Origin: Drosophila miranda
Taxonomy: Eukaryota; Arthropoda; Insecta; Diptera; Drosophilidae
DNA length: 64,000 nt
Assembly (NCBI RefSeq): GCF_003369915.1
Contig: NC_046677.1
Location: 32,444,913 to 32,508,912 of the forward strand
Direction: 5' to 3'
Part shown: positions 14,860 through 27,253 of the stretch, piece after piece
Numbering within the stretch: the stretch's first letter is position 1
Layout: every line of letters begins with the position of its first letter
Made by a program: the position numbers and the translations under genes
The notes under the pieces: model-generated
Databases searched by the model: none
Told to the model about the DNA's origin: nothing
What the model saw: the letters and a program-made list of their open reading frames with translations, nothing else

Positions 14860-16878
14860 AGTCGAAATGACTAAAAGTCACAAACTTGCTTAGAAGGAGC
14901 GCGTAATCCAAAAAACGGGCCAAGTGCGCTGTTTTTTAACGATGGTCAGCGCCGCGTAGTAGTTTGATTTTCAGTAACTGATACGATATCAACGGAAACT
15001 AATTGATATCTCTCTATCATTAACACTTTGTTTTTAAATTATATAAAGGTTGGGCTTATTTATAAGGCTCCTTCACAAGTAAACTGTATAACTATTTTGA
15101 TCATTTAACAGTTTTTTTTATTGCTGTTTCATTTCCGATTTTCACGAGTATTTTCAGACCGTTTACAAAAAAGTAGGGTTTGTTGAATTAAATATTTTAA
15201 GTATTTGTTTTCTGGCAAAAATGTCTTGTTTGAATTGTTTTTTTTTTTTTAATATATCAATATCAACGGACTTTTTCGAGTTCAGAAGAAAATCCGACAC
15301 TAGTTTTACTGTTGTTTCCTTGTCGGTGGCCAAAACATGTTTCAGACAGTTTCTTTCATTCATTCCTTCATTCATTCAAATACGCCCGCCTTTGTTGCTG
15401 GGGACCTAAAAATGTTGCTGGCAACCTGAAAATGCGACTGGGAAGCATGCTGCCGGCAAGGTAAAAAAAGGTATGGTATGGGCATAAGGAATGTTTTAAG
15501 TAGGGTGTTCTCACGAACGGACAAAGAACCAACCTTACTTTGATTTCGTGGCCTTCCCACATCGGCGAACATTTCATATGTTGCTGGCAACCTAAAAATG
15601 TGACAAGGAAACATGTTGCTGGCAAGGTAAAAAAAAGGTATGGTATGGACATAAGGTATGTTTCAAGTAAGACGCTCTCACGAACGGGCACGAACCAATT
15701 ACTTTGATTTCGTAGTCTTCCCTCCTCGGAGAAAATTTCATATGTTACTGGGGACCTAAAAATGTGACTGGGAAACATGTTGCCGACAAAGTAAAAGAGG
15801 TATGGTATGGACATGCTATGGTAATATATATTTTGGGTTTCGAAATTTTTGGAATATTTCAGCTAGAACCACCACACCCCCCACCCAGCCCCATGGGCTA
15901 GATTTATATTGCTGACGTGGCTTCTGTCATTTTCAGGATATCCCCAAAAACCGTTTCACTTTTTATCTGTTTCACCAGCAAGGCGTTTGCGCAGTAGGAA
16001 GCAAATGCGTCATATATGTGTAGATGCTTCTGCTTTTGACGTCTTTGACAATGGCTGCAGATTATTAATTTGTATTTACGAGTGTGATGCAATGCCAACA
16101 AATTTGAGAAGTTTGCGTAACACAGCGTTACATTCCCCCATACATATAAATGAAGATTAAATAGCAAGGATCTAGTCCGCTTGTTTTTTTTTTTTAATTT
16201 CACAGAGCCATGAGACTTGGTCAAGGGTCCAAAGCTCCCATTTTTCCAAAGCCAACAAACAAGTTGCGACTACCCGGCAAAAGTGGCTTAAAAAAATAAA
16301 AAAAAAAAAAAAACAGCTACACCAGTCGCTGTTCAGTGGCGACAATATCCCCTCCCCATAACTTTGGCCACACGTGATAAGGTGTATGCTGTATGCAGCA
16401 CATGCAACAAGTCAATGATATTGTATGTGGTGTGTTGGTGTCTGAATTGGGATTGGCGGCGTTTGTGGTTTTAATTTACGAGCTGTGCTGTAAGAAAAAA
16501 ATTAAACACAGGGTAGCCTCATTTGCAGATTTAAGATCTGAAATGGCGTCATCGATAGCACGGGCCTTTTTCGCTGAGAGTGTCAATGTTCGTGATTGAG
16601 GTAGCGAGTATATATGTACATATATACATATGCGTCTAACTCAATACCTACACGAATATCCTTTTCCAAATGCATACATACATATGTATACGTACATACA
16701 TATGTACATCGGAATGTTCATACATACATATTTACCGAACTTGTGTACTCCGTGCGTATTGGGTATTAAATAAAATAATTCTAGGAAAAAGTTTAAATTT
16801 CGCATGATCATGCCTTCGCTTCGTCTTACGCGGCACAGAACAAAACCAACCGCGGAAATGAGGTGGGCCAGAATATCG
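14860..16878. other. Intergenic DNA upstream of net
   Basis: Presumed promoter and leader of net lie just above 14859. The rest is AT-rich apart from the tandem repeat listed separately at 15413-15830. Homopolymer A/T runs occur near 15240, 16185 and 16290. A long imperfect TACATATGTA-type microsatellite spans about 16612-16735. No gene recognised. Confidence 0.5.
15413..15830. repeat. Tandem repeat, about 2.5 copies of a ~167 bp unit
   Basis: Copies begin near 15413, 15581 and 15745, each with GGCAACCTRAAAATG or its variant GGGGACCTAAAAATG, followed by AAGGTATGGTATGG and a CTCTCACGAACGG-like block. Copies have diverged by substitutions and small indels. Read on the minus strand the array stays open for 148 codons and repeats the peptide PYHTFFYLA / PYLFFTLPA, but the units lie in different frames because unit lengths are not all multiples of three. 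I therefore read it as a minisatellite, perhaps the internal repeat of an old non-autonomous element, and not as a gene. Confidence 0.75.
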
Positions 16879-17244
16879 TTAGGGTTCCTTGTGCCTGGTA
16901 TCCCCCGAGCTCAGCAGCAGATGTACGTTGGGCACGAGTTTGTTGCTGTCGCGCAGAATACTTTTTGAATGATGACTTTCGTTTTTTACGGACTTGTTCT
17001 GCTTTATAAGAATGCGATTGCACGGCTGGCTAACCTGTTTTTTGGAGCTGGACGGGAGACTCCAGCTCCAGCCGCCGTAGTGGCAACTTAAGCAGCCACC
17101 GTTACCGCCGCTGAGGTCGCGATAAAGCTTTTTAGCCGTTTTCTTTTGTCCAGCGCGAGGTTCAAGGATAAGGACCGCTGGACTTCCAAAAGTGGATTGT
17201 GTACGTGTCGGCGAAATTTGATCGTCCCCTTGAAAATCAACCAT
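16879..17244 (-). CDS. Hypothetical 121-aa single-exon ORF (doubtful gene)
   Basis: ATG at 17244 in a good insect start context (seven A's then ATGG), with stop at 16879-16881. The ORF is clearly more GC-rich than its AT-rich surroundings, which is what first suggests coding. The product is basic, with LILEPRAGQKKTAKKLYRDL near residues 25-44, a Gly/Cys/Trp patch (SGGNGGCLSCHYGGWSWSLP) near 45-64, and a Ser/Asn/Lys-rich tail. I recognise no domain. There is no visible TATA box and no clear poly(A) signal. It could be an unannotated gene, one exon of a longer gene, or chance. Conservation in sister species would decide. Confidence 0.3.
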   Translation of the reverse strand: MVDFQGDDQISPTRTQSTFGSPAVLILEPRAGQKKTAKKLYRDLSGGNGGCLSCHYGGWSWSLPSSSKKQVSQPCNRILIKQNKSVKNESHHSKSILRDSNKLVPNVHLLLSSGDTRHKEP

Positions 17245-17989
17245 TTTTTTTCAAACCCCAGCTAGAATTACTAAAGAATTATTTTGGTAAGTTTTTTATG
17301 GAATTAGCTAAAGTTGCACTTATTGATTTGGCTTCTGTTTGAAACTCAAAGCGCTCATATTGGCTGCAAACGGTTACACAAGCTGACCCTTTTAAAAATT
17401 AAGTATACAGTCGCCTATAAAGCTCGAGGAAGGGGCTTCCTTCTGGGGAAAATAAAAATGTGTCTATATTAATTTAAAATGGTGAACATATGTATGCATA
17501 TACAAATAAAATCAAGCAAATATACATACCTACCTTATTCGTATACCGTTACCTGCGCAAATTGCGACGTGGCGCTATCCTCGCGTGCTAGGTCAAGTCT
17601 CAATCGCTAATTGTTTTCAGTCTGCTAAGACTAATTTCCGGCCAATGCCTATAGTTCAACTGACCCGCGAACGATTGATAGATTTCTGGAATTACCCACC
17701 CAAGTCATTTCGTTGCCAGGTAGCACTGACTTCTCGGAATTGTCATACCTAATGTCAGTTGTACCCAAATGGATATGTTTTAAAAAAAAATTTTTATTAT
17801 ATTCAGGATTTTATTTTTTATTTTTGGTTATAAAATAATATCACTGATACAAATTATGTTGTTTGTGGTTACTGTTAGAGCAACTTATACAACAGTAACA
17901 GAAAAATTACAACATCAAGGTCGAAAAATTTGGATGAGGATATTATTTGTCTCAATTATCTGTCGAGGTATTCTAGGGTTGGGGTCCTC
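17245..17989. other. Intergenic DNA
   Basis: AT-rich, with a short CATATGTATGCATATAC-type microsatellite near 17490 and a T/A run near 17780-17830. Nothing else seen. Confidence 0.5.
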
Positions 17990-18740
17990 TTAGATCATCC
18001 TGTTGGGTAGGTCGCCTGGTGTATTCTGCCTACGCCGGTTTTTGGATCTCGCAAGACGCTTCGCCAGTACATTAGGGTGGCTTCTGAGCTTACAAATATG
18101 GATTTTCGCTTGATTGTTGATAACATTACCAACAAGTGCTACGTTAAGGTCCTTGGCGATGTCCCGGTTACGGATGTACTACTCAGCTCCGGAGATCCTA
18201 CGCAGAAATTTACTCTGGAATGTCATGATCCTCGCAAGGTTAGTCTTGGCGGCAATCCCATACACCTCAATGTCGTACTTGCAGTCAGGGGGTAGTATGG
18301 CTTTGTAGATCATGACTTTGTTTTATAAACTGAGCTTGTTGCTTTGTTTAAGTAGCCAGAACATTTTCTGGGCCTTACCCACCAACTTGCTCCTCACGCT
18401 GCGGATGTGACTGTCGAAAGTTAAACGTGCATCCAGTGTAACTCCGAGGTATGTTTGATTCCTACGCTGCTCCACGAGTTTCCCAAACAGGAAGACCCAG
18501 TTTTCAAACAGCTTGAGGTATTGCTGTAGATTGTCTGTGGCATCATAGACACAGATAGCCATCGAGAGTACTGCTGTGTCGTCAGCAAATGTTGCGACCT
18601 TGAGGGTCTGCCCTGTTTACCTTCGGACCGTAGAGGGATTTGGATTTGAGCATATCTTGATCTTGGCGAGTAGTCCCTCGTGCCACACCCGGTCGAAAGC
18701 CTGCGAAATATCCAGATAAGCAGCCACAGTGTACTGCTTG
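17990..18740 (-). pseudogene. Broken jockey-clade LINE: reverse transcriptase remnant
   Basis: Read on the minus strand from 18740 down, the translation gives YLDISQAFDRVWHEGLLAKI (RT motif A region), then an abrupt jump to FADDTAVLS (the catalytic xADD block), then YLGVTLDARLTFDSHI (RT C-terminal block) and FQSKFLRRISGAE, stop, YIRNRDIAKDLNV. The last block, SRSKNRRRQNTPGDLPNRMI, ends at a stop at 17990-17992, as in jockey-family ORF2 C-termini. The sequence between motif A and FADD is deleted, and a stop interrupts the C-terminal part, so the copy is dead. No 5' half is present, as expected for a truncated LINE insertion. Frames shift within the copy. Confidence 0.85.
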
Positions 18741-21700
18741 TGTAAACATGCATACCTACTGTAAATGTAAGCTTTTCATCCAACTATTGGCATGAAACAT
18801 TTATATACAATTTTTCATACATCCATACATACGCTCCCGTAATTGGACATGTTCTATCGTTATTGTTACGTTCAGCATTGATCAAAAGTAATGCAACCAA
18901 CCGACCGCCCGCCTGTCCTGTCTCGAGGATGCGGGTACCCCCCTAGAAGTTGTTCAGCGATTTATTCATATTGTTTGTTCGTCATTTGGGGAAACATATC
19001 AGCCAAGGCCAATCTCTTAAGCTAAACTATCTTTTAGGTCAAGCTAGTTTATCGCGAAAGTTAATTCACAAGTGTCTGTTGCACCATTTTAAGCAAGACC
19101 TAGCACCAACTTCCGTCAATCTGTTTAACATCTTTGTTTTTTTTTTTTTTGTTCCTTGTCAATTCTTAAGGCTGACACGCAGTATTCTCGGTGGTGTGAA
19201 AGGATTGCTTACAACAGCAGACTTCAAACAATTTATTTACAGAAGCGAAGTTCTGAGCACATGGCACATCCAGTCACACATGGACACTGCCTGGCCTCGG
19301 GGGACAACACATGTGCTCGCTTGCCCCGCCCTGCGACCTTCAGCGGCGTCAGCCTGATTTGCGATTTTTCATGGAAACTGCACTGTCGGCGACTAATGGA
19401 ACATATGGTGACCAGAAAGAGAAGGATAGGAACGTACACATCCTTAAATGCAAAATGTGTGAAATTTGCGCTGTCGCAGTCGCGCTGAGACTGGCGACAT
19501 AGTGTCTTCACATGACGTATTCCTTGCTGGGAAAATGTTTGACTCTGCCTGGGAAATTATGGGTATGCGCACATCTGGTGTAAGCTGGGAACGAACTCCC
19601 GCCTAATCTAACTAGTATGTAACAGCAGGTGATTAAGGCGACCCACACCAAAATGGTTTGGTTTCAACCTCCTCCCCGCCCAAACACACCTCAATTAAAT
19701 ATTTAAATATATCGGACGCTTGTTTGACTTTTTTCATTTTGATCCAGGAGCAGGGAAAAGCTCAGCTCCTTTAAAACGTGACAGCCGCAAGCCAAACGTG
19801 GAATCGACATCGGCAATCAAATGCATGCGTGCGGGCAATCATACCCATAAAACACAATTAGACACTGAAACTTAGGCTATTAATGTCAAAAAGTTCGTAA
19901 TCAGGGCTGCTGGCGAGACAGATTGCAGACAACCCCCACAACTGCAATTTGTGAGAGGTTTTGCACGCAATAGGAAGAAGCCAAAAGAACATTTAATGAG
20001 TCCAGAAAACGAAATCGCAACAATTTCCCACGCTTCTTGGTACGAGAAACACCCGCAAGCGAATCAGCAAAAATGTAAGCAACGCGTTTGCATCTTCATG
20101 CAGTCACCGTCCCGTCAAATCCCCCGACTGGAGGTATCAGCGTCGACACATATGTACATATACATACATACATACATACTGCTTTGTGTATAGGAAATTA
20201 CACAGAAGCAATACGGCAGCAGCAAATTGTTAATATGAAAATCGAGATCGCTCTGGGCAGAAGTGCCATCAGGCCACAGCCCCAAAACGAGGTAGAGGAT
20301 AAGTTACTTTACAGAATGTCTTGGCATGTGGTGGTATTGGTACTGCATTTGCCTCGAATCTTTCTATTTATACACCGGTCTATGGCGCTCGAAAAAGTAT
20401 TGGGCCACACTTGGTTTGCATCCTCAGTGTCACTCATGCTGAGATCCGCATAGCACTACCAAAACATACAATATAAGAAGCTCTATTAACTAGGGCTAAA
20501 CTTGTTTGGCCCTGATAAAAAGCAATACTTTTTTGAAACTGCGTACAGGCAAAAAAGCTAGGCAGGTGCCAAAGCAAGTTTGGCCGAATTTCAAAACAAT
20601 CCTCAACGCAGAATACCTCAGGCAAGAGACAGAATCTTGAAATATTAGGGTTTTGTGGTACCTGTCTTCACGTTGGCCTTTAGCTGCACTTCCTGCTATT
20701 AACCGTTCGTATCTGGGCATTGAATATCCTTGCCATAAAATGGCTTTGTATTGTTCATTTGCCTTTTGTTATATAGGATTTTTCATTTTTGCAGTCAACA
20801 CACAAAGAGCCAGACAGAAGACGATTTTGTTAATTTTTGACTGGCGCCAGGCGCACAGCTGGTTGTCGTGGCCTCGGACTATGTATGCTGTGTCATAAAT
20901 GCAATGCAAATAAGTAAAATAACCACCATCCACTATGTCGACCAGGTGCCTTGCAGTTGTCGCGCACGTTGACACATGCCACAGCGTATAGCGATGGACA
21001 CGACACGGACTATTGGCCACTCATTTGCCAATGTTGGCGCATTCGCCACTTCCACTTGTCGGCGTCGCACCAACATCAACTGGTTTGAATTCTTCATTTG
21101 CGTGCTAACACATCTGTTGCTAAGTTTATGCGACGAAAGATCGCAAATTTCCCAAATCATGAGTTTTAAAACTTACAATTAATCTGCATTCACAAACAAA
21201 CACTTTTCTCTAAGTTGCGTGTTTTGCTGCAGAAATCAGATTGAATGCTTGTAGGACTCTACTTTTCATTTTTGATGGCTATCGATAGCTATATTAAGAG
21301 AGAAATTTAAGAATTCAAGGCAGTTTTCCGTATACCCACGTACCACAGAAACATGTATAGACTGCACTTGCCCATCAAACACATGCACATATACCCATGT
21401 ATATATAAGATACGAGTATATGTATATACTTATGTTTGCACGGAAAGTCTGTCGCTATTATTTTTAGTGTTCGGGACACAGCCGGCCTAAGTTCTTTGAG
21501 GACGCCTTGTCATGGAAAGGTGCAGACCAACTGCCTCTGCGGCTGAAGATATGCTGGCGGGCATCGACTGTTGATCGGCGTCGTCGTGCCTAAATTAATA
21601 ACTGCTACATGCGGTTGGGTCTTTCAGGTGCTTTTGGAAAGTTCATTCAATAATACGGAATATCAGCAGCAGGTAAAATGACCCTGACGATGGAGCAAGG

Positions 21701-24595
21701 AACTGAAGGGATCCAAATTTCATCGAAAATAAAGTGAAAAGTTTATTGAAAGCGATGCAGCTGATGCATTACGATAAATTGCCAACACTATAACAATATT
21801 ACATACTTAGTAGAAATGTTAAATTATTAATTGGATTAGTTTTGGTTCCTTACGAACGCCCAGTCGAAAGGGCTCAGTCGAGAGTTTATGATATGGCGTT
21901 ACCGCTTCGCTCAGCAGGCACCCTCCTAATCCCGGCGCTGACCCACCCAAATTTGCACTACTCGACTGGACCGAACCCTTAGCAAGATTTCTATTGTTTG
22001 GAACAATTGTTTGCCATAATAAATAGTGTTTCATATGAATTTATTTTTCTATACCCTCTATATACAAAGGCTAGTTGTCGTTGTGTCGGTTAGTTCTGAC
22101 CATGGTAGTCATTTCAGTTTATCAGCAAAAATAGTATTCAGTTTTTTTTGGTTAAAACGGACGGATATATTGTAGATTAGATATTGGAAATTTCAAATGT
22201 TCTTTAAAAATCCAGTTTAATTGCATATTCTATTTCTCGGTGTACCTGGCCCATTCTTCAATATTCTTACTTCGACCCGTCTGGCACGCGGCAAAGTAAT
22301 CAAAAATGAACACCTCGAAAGGTGCCAGACAGTTATTAATATGGTTTTATTCATATAAGTATAATAAAAATAGCAACAATCTGAAGATACAAATAGTTTA
22401 CTATAATTTAATTAACACATTGCTTCAACGTTTACTTGGCAAGACCAAAATACATTTCAAGTTAGCACTTTAACCTGCCAAAAATAGCTGAAAGCATAGG
22501 TCTGCCAATAAAGTTATACTAATCTTTTTAAGAGTACTAATTAGAATGCATATTTACAGTTTCTTTTTTTTTGCACTACATTAGGTTTTTTACGAATATT
22601 TTGTATATTTTGACTTGAACATTAGCATAAGCATAGCCCTACGTGGCTATAGGAGTCAAAGGCCTCATAATCTAAACATAATGGCTGGCTAAACTAAAAC
22701 CTAGATTTTCTTAAGGGCCAGCGATTAGGCAAAACTCCCGAATTCCAGAACCAAATGAGATTCGTTCATAAAAAGAACAAAATGCTGATACTTGGCAGAC
22801 AAAACAAGAATCAGGAAGAAAGAAACCAGACTACATATGTATATACATGAGTATGTACATACGTACATATATGAACATTTAAAAACAATATTTTATTAGA
22901 AACTTTACCGGGTATACTGCAGTCGAACAGCCTCAGATATACAACTTCTGGCTGATAGTACGCTGCACATGAAGAAAATTGGCGCCAGCCGTTAAAAATA
23001 TGTAGACAATTAGAAGAGCTTTGCTTCTTCGGACCGATTCATTGAGTATACGAGTATTAAATACATATGTACATACTTACATATGTACATACGTGACGAT
23101 CGCGGTGCGAGTCTGTATGCAACATCTTGTTAGAATGTCACTAATTGGACTTTGTACCCAGTGGCCGACTTTTTGGCAACGGTTTGATGCTGGCGCATAG
23201 TGGCATCTGTCGTTCAAGTGTCTGCTTTCTGGCACAAAAGTTCAAAACGGATAGCGGAGGCGTCCCAGTCTTTGTTGCCAGCACCTTTCTCTATTACATG
23301 TACTAGTACTATCAGGGTAATATGGACTACTCTCAGGATACTATGGACTATCAGTGAAGATGATAATTCGAAAGCAGTCCTTAAAAATAATGGAAAGGTT
23401 TTTATTAGTTCGAGATTATAACTAAGAAATCAAAGTCTTGTATTTGGAAATGCATATTTTGAGCATTCACTGTTTAATATTTAAATTTGTTACGAATCGG
23501 AAGACAAGCAACTCATATTTATGTCTTCGCTCTAAATGCCCCTAGACGTTAACGGGCAATAAGGCGCAACCCTGGGTTAAAATGCACATAAACAAAATTG
23601 CCGGCATCGCAGCTGGCCATGTCTTCCATATATTTGGGTGTATGGAAATTATCGCTCCCCTCACAGTTTGTCATAATTTGTCGTCAGCGCAAAAAATGAT
23701 CTCAAGTGTTTTCCAAGTCGCGGCCAAGGTGCGTCAACACAAAAGAAAATTTTGGTTAAACAAACACAACTTTTTTTTATAAAATTAAATGTCGGAAGAA
23801 ATTTGAATACTTGTAAGAATATAATATTTCCTATTAAATTCATCCCAATTATTTTATTACCAATACAATTTTTTTGAGTGTATTTATATAAAGAAATGGA
23901 TTAACGCTGAAGTAATACATATTTATGTATTTTAAATGTTTAAGAATTCATTAAGATTGTCGCCACCACCAATTATATCCCGTGAATGTACATATATGTG
24001 GCAGATTACTTATTTTTCGTGGCACCTTACTTGTCCATTGCTCTGGGATATCAGTAAAAGGATGGTTAGCTGTTTGCACACGTATGCGAATGATGACATT
24101 AGATCAACTTAGCAAATCAAATCAACCACGAAGTTATTACGTGGGTCTCGTTGACAGATAAAATTTACGAATTTTTGTCCAGCCGGAATCCAACTCATAC
24201 TATACATTCTGCGACACCCACATCAAATGCACCACTCTCTCTCAATGACAAACATGCCACTTCTGTATACCGGCTGGGATGTTGCAGCTCGTAAAAACAG
24301 CACATTCTCAGGCGCGTCGGAATATGCCTGGCGTGCTCTAAATCTATAAAAAAAAAATCCCGCCAAAGCCAATGCAGCTGTTGCTTGTGGGTGAAAGTGA
24401 AAACTTGCGGCACATGTCGTTTGGCCGGAAGCGCATGAAAATTGAAATAAAGTGCCATGTGGCGTCGCATGAGTATCCTTGCTATATGTAACACTATTTT
24501 AAATAGATTTAGATTCAAATAGATTTAAATAGAGAGCCTCAGCAGTGTAGAATCTTGAATAGGTGCGGAACTCCTTTTGGCTCAGCTGGAAGAGT
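18741..24595. other. Intergenic stretch; no convincing gene
   Basis: About 5.9 kb. It holds a T run near 19137-19150, TACATA microsatellites near 20145-20182, 21400-21430, 22830-22872 and 23060-23095, and one perfect DRE-type octamer TATCGATA at 21280-21287 with no recognisable gene beside it. An ORF of 71 codons at 21819-22034 (-) is GC-richer than its flanks but has no domain and no supporting signals. Other ORFs are short and overlap on both strands. Confidence 0.45.
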
Positions 24596-24721
24596 ATGCG
24601 CCAAATCGTTTTCTTTAGACCATTGCTTTGGAAGATTAAATACTTGATATTGTGCTTGGTTGCGCTAATCGGCCTATCCTACTTGGTTCTTCCGAAGAAA
24701 CAGTCAATCAAGCGGAACTAA
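24596..24721 (+). CDS. Candidate 41-aa membrane micropeptide
   Basis: An ATG-to-TAA frame of 42 codons encoding a basic N-terminus (MRQIVFFRPLLWKIK), one hydrophobic helix (YLILCLVALIGLSYLVL, about residues 16-32) and a basic tail (PKKQSIKRN). Charge and length fit a small single-pass membrane peptide. Around it, TTTAAATA lies near 24523, a CTCAGCAGT initiator-like site follows about 15-20 bp later, and ATAATAAACAT, containing an AATAAA signal, lies about 20 bp after the stop. The set resembles a complete intronless mini-gene of about 230 bp. No family is recognised, and AT-rich DNA can give such signals by chance. Confidence 0.35.
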   Translation: MRQIVFFRPLLWKIKYLILCLVALIGLSYLVLPKKQSIKRN

Positions 24722-27253
24722 AGTTATAGCTTTTAAAATAATAAACATATATTTAGGAAATGCATTTTGTTTAATGATAATAAAATCAGGAATATTTAAT
24801 TTTATAATTTTTTTCTTATTTATAGGCCAAAAATTAAAAAAATAACAGATTTTTCATGTGTGCTCAAAATGATCTGTGTTACAAAGTTCCCGTTTGTTTC
24901 GGTCTAAACTATAATTTTACAAAGATAATTAATTACACTAACAAACAGAACGAGGGGCAACGTGAGTTGCTGCTAGGCCTCTCTTTATTCCCGATACTTA
25001 GCTAGACGGCGCTGACATTGTACTACGAAGAGTGTGTGAAAGAAAGAGAAGAAGTAAGCATAGCCACTGCAAAAAGATTTGTGCCTTCCGATCTGATCTA
25101 GATTCAGCAGTCTAATATATGGTACATTTCTACACTTCTGAGTTTTTGGTTTCTCGTATCTTTAAAATTGTAGACGCCACAGATTTTAGACCTTTGTGGG
25201 AACGAAAAGGGGCGTGTCAAAATTTTGAAACAAACTTAATTCAGTGTGATATCACAGGAATCTGGATGCAGAATTGCCGTTCTCCAGCTCTTATAGTCTA
25301 TAGAGCTCTATAGTCTATAGAGCCTTATAGACAAGGCGCTATCGACTCGGCTATTGATGCTGATGATTTGTGGGTTACACAAATCCATTTTCCCCACACA
25401 TCTCATAGATACCTATTGGCCAACCCTAGAATAGCTGCGCGTTTTGGTTAAATTATCGAAGGGACATTGCACATATACCGTCCTGTCCTCCTTTCAGACT
25501 TCATTGGTAAAACGAATTATTTATGGAATATCGATATCGTAAACATTGGATCCGGAACTAAATATATGTACGAATGTTAATTAATATAACGTTTATAGCA
25601 AGCTACTGCATATTAAAAAAATATTTATAATTAGGACATACATATGTACATATGTGAGAACGGGGAGTCCATCCGTTGTCGCTCTACTCGTTTTCCGCAA
25701 AAGTCCATGTAACAGATGAAAAGAGAAACTGGTTGGTTTTAATAATACAAATATTTTATTAAATAAATAAAAAATAATTAAAATAAACGGAAAATTCTTT
25801 TCTTTTTTTCTTCATTCAAACGTTAAAAAATGCTGCCCTATTTCGTTTCTTCTCAGATTAATGTGTGTATGAGTGAGCGAGTAAGTAAGAATAAAGTAGA
25901 AAAAAAACGTAACAAGTTAAAAAAATTTTTTATCGGACAAAAATCAGCTTATTTTTTTTCTTTTATTTATAATCGTCGACAAAAATATAGCTTCCAAGTA
26001 TCGATGTTAACATTGTTCCAGTGCTGCCAGATTTTGAGCGTCAAAAAATGCTAGATTTCGCAAAAATGACGGCGCGAAAATTAAAATTCCAATATCAAAT
26101 AAAGCTATTTCTTCAAAAAGTTCGTTTTCGCCAGCATCTTTAAAAGTCAGTATGTACTTCTGACCAAAGCTTTGTAGTGTCATCTGTACTTTGCCAAGGG
26201 ACTAAATATATTTTTTAGTGAAATTAAAAAATGCTAGATTTAACGCTATAAGAGTTTTCATAATTTTTCAAGCATATCCGTTTTCCAATAAAATAGATCT
26301 AGTCTTAAATAGGCTAGAATGGCAACACTGAATCGTTGTTTCTTCACCTCTATCCGCAACTCACGGGCGCACTGTTTTCGGCAAAAGTATTTATTTATTA
26401 GATATATTAGAGAACAAAGGGTATAGAAACTTCCATACGCAGGTTTTTTAAATTTTCGCTCACAGGTCGTACTTATGTGTATCATTTATTCCAATAGATT
26501 GCATTTAAATCCTTTTCGCTCATTCACTTTCAAACAATTTATATTTGGCGCTTAAGTTTGGTGGGATTTTTTGGGGATTTCCTCTGAGATTTTCCCTACA
26601 TTCCATTCTCACTTACGTTGCCACTGTTTTTTTGTTGTCCTTTTTTGTTTAAACAGTGCTGTAGTTTAAATAAAATAATTGGGAGTACTTAAAGATATAT
26701 GTATAATATGTATAATATAACTTGGGTTCGTCATTACGGTATATTTTTAAAATTGGACGGTATATTTTGGTATCTTTCGGAGGGTCAAACTGTATACTCT
26801 ATCGGATTTTCTTGTTTTATTGCCACCACGTCTAGCTCACATATCTCGCAATTTGTATACTTTTCCTAGTGTTTTTCCAGTATATTTTAAGACACGTTAT
26901 GGACTCACCCTCCTGTCCAATGCACCAATGTAGAAACCTTGTAGAAATGCCACTTAGAGCCAACTCCCAGGCCACATCGAATATTTATTCGTGATCAGAA
27001 TCGAATTCCTGATCGTTTGCCATCAAAATCTCAAAATCTCTTGTCCGGAATGTCGGACAAAAAGGCATGTCAAAAAATGGACAACGGACGTTTCGGGCTA
27101 ATATGAAAAGAAAAAGGACAACAATTTTTGAAACGTACACATTTCCCCTTCAGATGTCGCCTTTATTAATTACATTAAAATGTAGTTAATATGTAGCTAA
27201 TGTGTAGTTAGCGTGCAGTTACCATGTAATTAAATTAATTTAGTGGAAATTGT

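Noticed and set aside
15368..15814. 148-codon ORF on the minus strand
   Set aside because: It is a read-through of the ~167 bp tandem repeat; units fall in different frames, so the protein is not what is being kept.
21819..22034. 71-codon minus-strand ORF, GC-richer than its flanks
   Set aside because: No domain, no promoter or poly(A) signal; could be an RNA or an old repeat, but nothing in the sequence supports either.
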